Source of the DNA: Candidatus Villigracilis proximus
GTDB lineage: Bacteria > Chloroflexota > Anaerolineae > Anaerolineales > Villigracilaceae
Direction of reading: 5' to 3'
Length of the DNA stretch: 64,000 nt
NCBI GenBank assembly: GCA_016715195.1
Contig: JADKBB010000006.1
Location: forward strand, 76,768 to 140,767
The notes beneath the pieces were generated by a model that was not told the origin of the DNA, ran no database searches, and saw nothing but the letters and a program-made list of their open reading frames with translations. This document shows, piece after piece, positions 63,298 through 64,000 of the stretch (position 1 is its first letter; every line of letters starts with the position of its first letter). Made by a program: the position numbers and the translations under genes.

Positions 63298-64000
63298 TTT
63301 TGCACCAGATTTTTTTTGCCGAATAACACAACAGAAACTAAAAATAAGATCATGCCCATTGAAAGCAGGGCAAGTATCGGTGTGGAAAGATCCGTTAAAG
63401 TCCCGCCGAGTCCGAGAGTGGTAAATCCATCCAATGCCCAGGCGTTGGGAGTAATTTTGCTAAAGGCTTGAATCGCGGGCGGCATTTGGTCGAGGTTGAC
63501 GAAACTTCCACCGAGGACGCCGAAGATCAGTGTGATGGACATCCCAACATTGGCAACCTGTGCGGATGTGCGCGCCAGCGCGGTGATGAACATGCCCCAG
63601 CCTGTTGCGCCAAAGACCGCCGCAAGCACGAGCAGAACTACACCGATCGGGTCGCCCCATTTGAGTTGAAATAATAAAGACGATGCGCCGATGAGAATTA
63701 ACATTTGCGCCGCGCCAGTTAAGAAAATGCCAAAAACTTTGCCGCCTAAAATTTGAGTTGCGCTGGTTGGCGAAACAAGTAAACGCGGTAATGTGCCCTG
63801 TGTTTTTTCTGCGAGGATCGAGCGCCCGCCGTAACTGACGGTGTACATTAAGAACATCAATGCCATGCCGGGGGCGAGATAAGCGAGGATATCAAACTTC
63901 ACCGCTTCACCGTTGGCAGTGGATGAATTTATTTTGATCGCGAGTGTGTTATCTGTTGCATTGGATTGCAGTTGACCGTTCATGGCGATGCCCGCAGCTT
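63294..64000 (-). CDS. ABC-2 type transporter permease, 5' end outside the window
   Basis: At least 234 residues are seen, running off the right end (the frame continues upstream of the internal ATG at 63983 without a stop). Six hydrophobic helices occur, with the conserved SYGGRSILAEKTQGTLPRLLVSP, where the RxxGT-like coupling segment is visible, and ITPNAWALDGFTTLGLGG. It is a paralogue of the downstream permease (both share ...GTL.R.L..P and ...P..WA..G). Start not observed. Confidence 0.87.
   Translation of the reverse strand, partial: AAGIAMNGQLQSNATDNTLAIKINSSTANGEAVKFDILAYLAPGMALMFLMYTVSYGGRSILAEKTQGTLPRLLVSPTSATQILGGKVFGIFLTGAAQMLILIGASSLLFQLKWGDPIGVVLLVLAAVFGATGWGMFITALARTSAQVANVGMSITLIFGVLGGSFVNLDQMPPAIQAFSKITPNAWALDGFTTLGLGGTLTDLSTPILALLSMGMILFLVSVVLFGKKNLVQK

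Overview
The window looks like a chromosomal segment of a Chloroflexota bacterium, probably class Anaerolineae. This is an inference from gene content and protein style, not a database match. Supporting signs are the linkage of a baseplate-J-like membrane protein with ruvX and mltG, the Thr/Pro-rich 'TPT' linkers in several exported proteins, a LivKHMGF amino-acid importer, and rpsF-ssb-rpsR. Most genes are housekeeping. No rRNA, tRNA, CRISPR array, transposase gene or prophage was seen.

Layout. 1-7.8 kb, mostly minus strand: polyprenyl diphosphate synthase, TatD nuclease, phosphohexomutase, an isolated P-loop kinase beside about 0.9 kb of empty AT-rich DNA, a helix-hairpin-helix membrane protein and a polytopic membrane protein. 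7.9-12.9 kb, plus strand: cysteine desulfurase, an inverted-repeat-bounded GxxExxY nuclease-like unit, the baseplate-J-like protein, ruvX, and mltG whose start codon directly abuts a 7-bp tandem array. 13-19.6 kb, minus: membrane protein, a deaminase fused to a CYTH-like domain, M14 carboxypeptidase, CinA-like protein, FAD oxidoreductase. 19.7-25.3 kb: livK-H-M-G-F with a possible leader peptide. 25.5-31.9 kb: cyclic-nucleotide-binding protein, LysM/M23 peptidase, DUF192, response regulator, exonuclease III, nitronate monooxygenase-like protein, CDF transporter. 32-40.5 kb: ftsH, acyl-CoA ligase, miaA, small membrane proteins, HD hydrolase, aldo/keto reductase, RNase III. 40.6-48.4 kb: smc, parvulin foldase, rpsF-ssb-rpsR, PHP protein. 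48.5-52.9 kb: secG, peptide-binding protein, M20 peptidase, DUF1385 protein. 53.5-57.4 kb: three exported cohesin/dockerin-like proteins. 57.6-64 kb: Fe-S PD-(D/E)XK nuclease, NYN protein, ABC-F ATPase behind a leader peptide and terminator, ACT-domain protein, and two ABC-2 permeases, the last cut by the window end.

Two themes stand out. The first is the 53.5-57.4 kb cluster. Two secreted proteins carry a cohesin-like and a dockerin-like domain on the same chain, and between them lies a membrane-anchored cohesin-like protein. Together they look like a small self-assembling surface system. The second is a rich set of non-coding repeats. A 64-nt element with two inverted 15-nt arms occurs three times at identical 49-nt spacing. 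A multi-hairpin element occurs twice in opposite orientation. Several other paired-arm repeats overlap or supply stop codons of neighbouring genes.

Sequence quality. At least nine genes carry one or more single- or double-base indels, mostly in homopolymers, including smc, mltG and a phosphohexomutase. A run of poly-T/poly-G near 37.27-37.34 kb looks artefactual. These breaks most likely reflect assembly or sequencing errors, so I annotate such genes across the frameshift.
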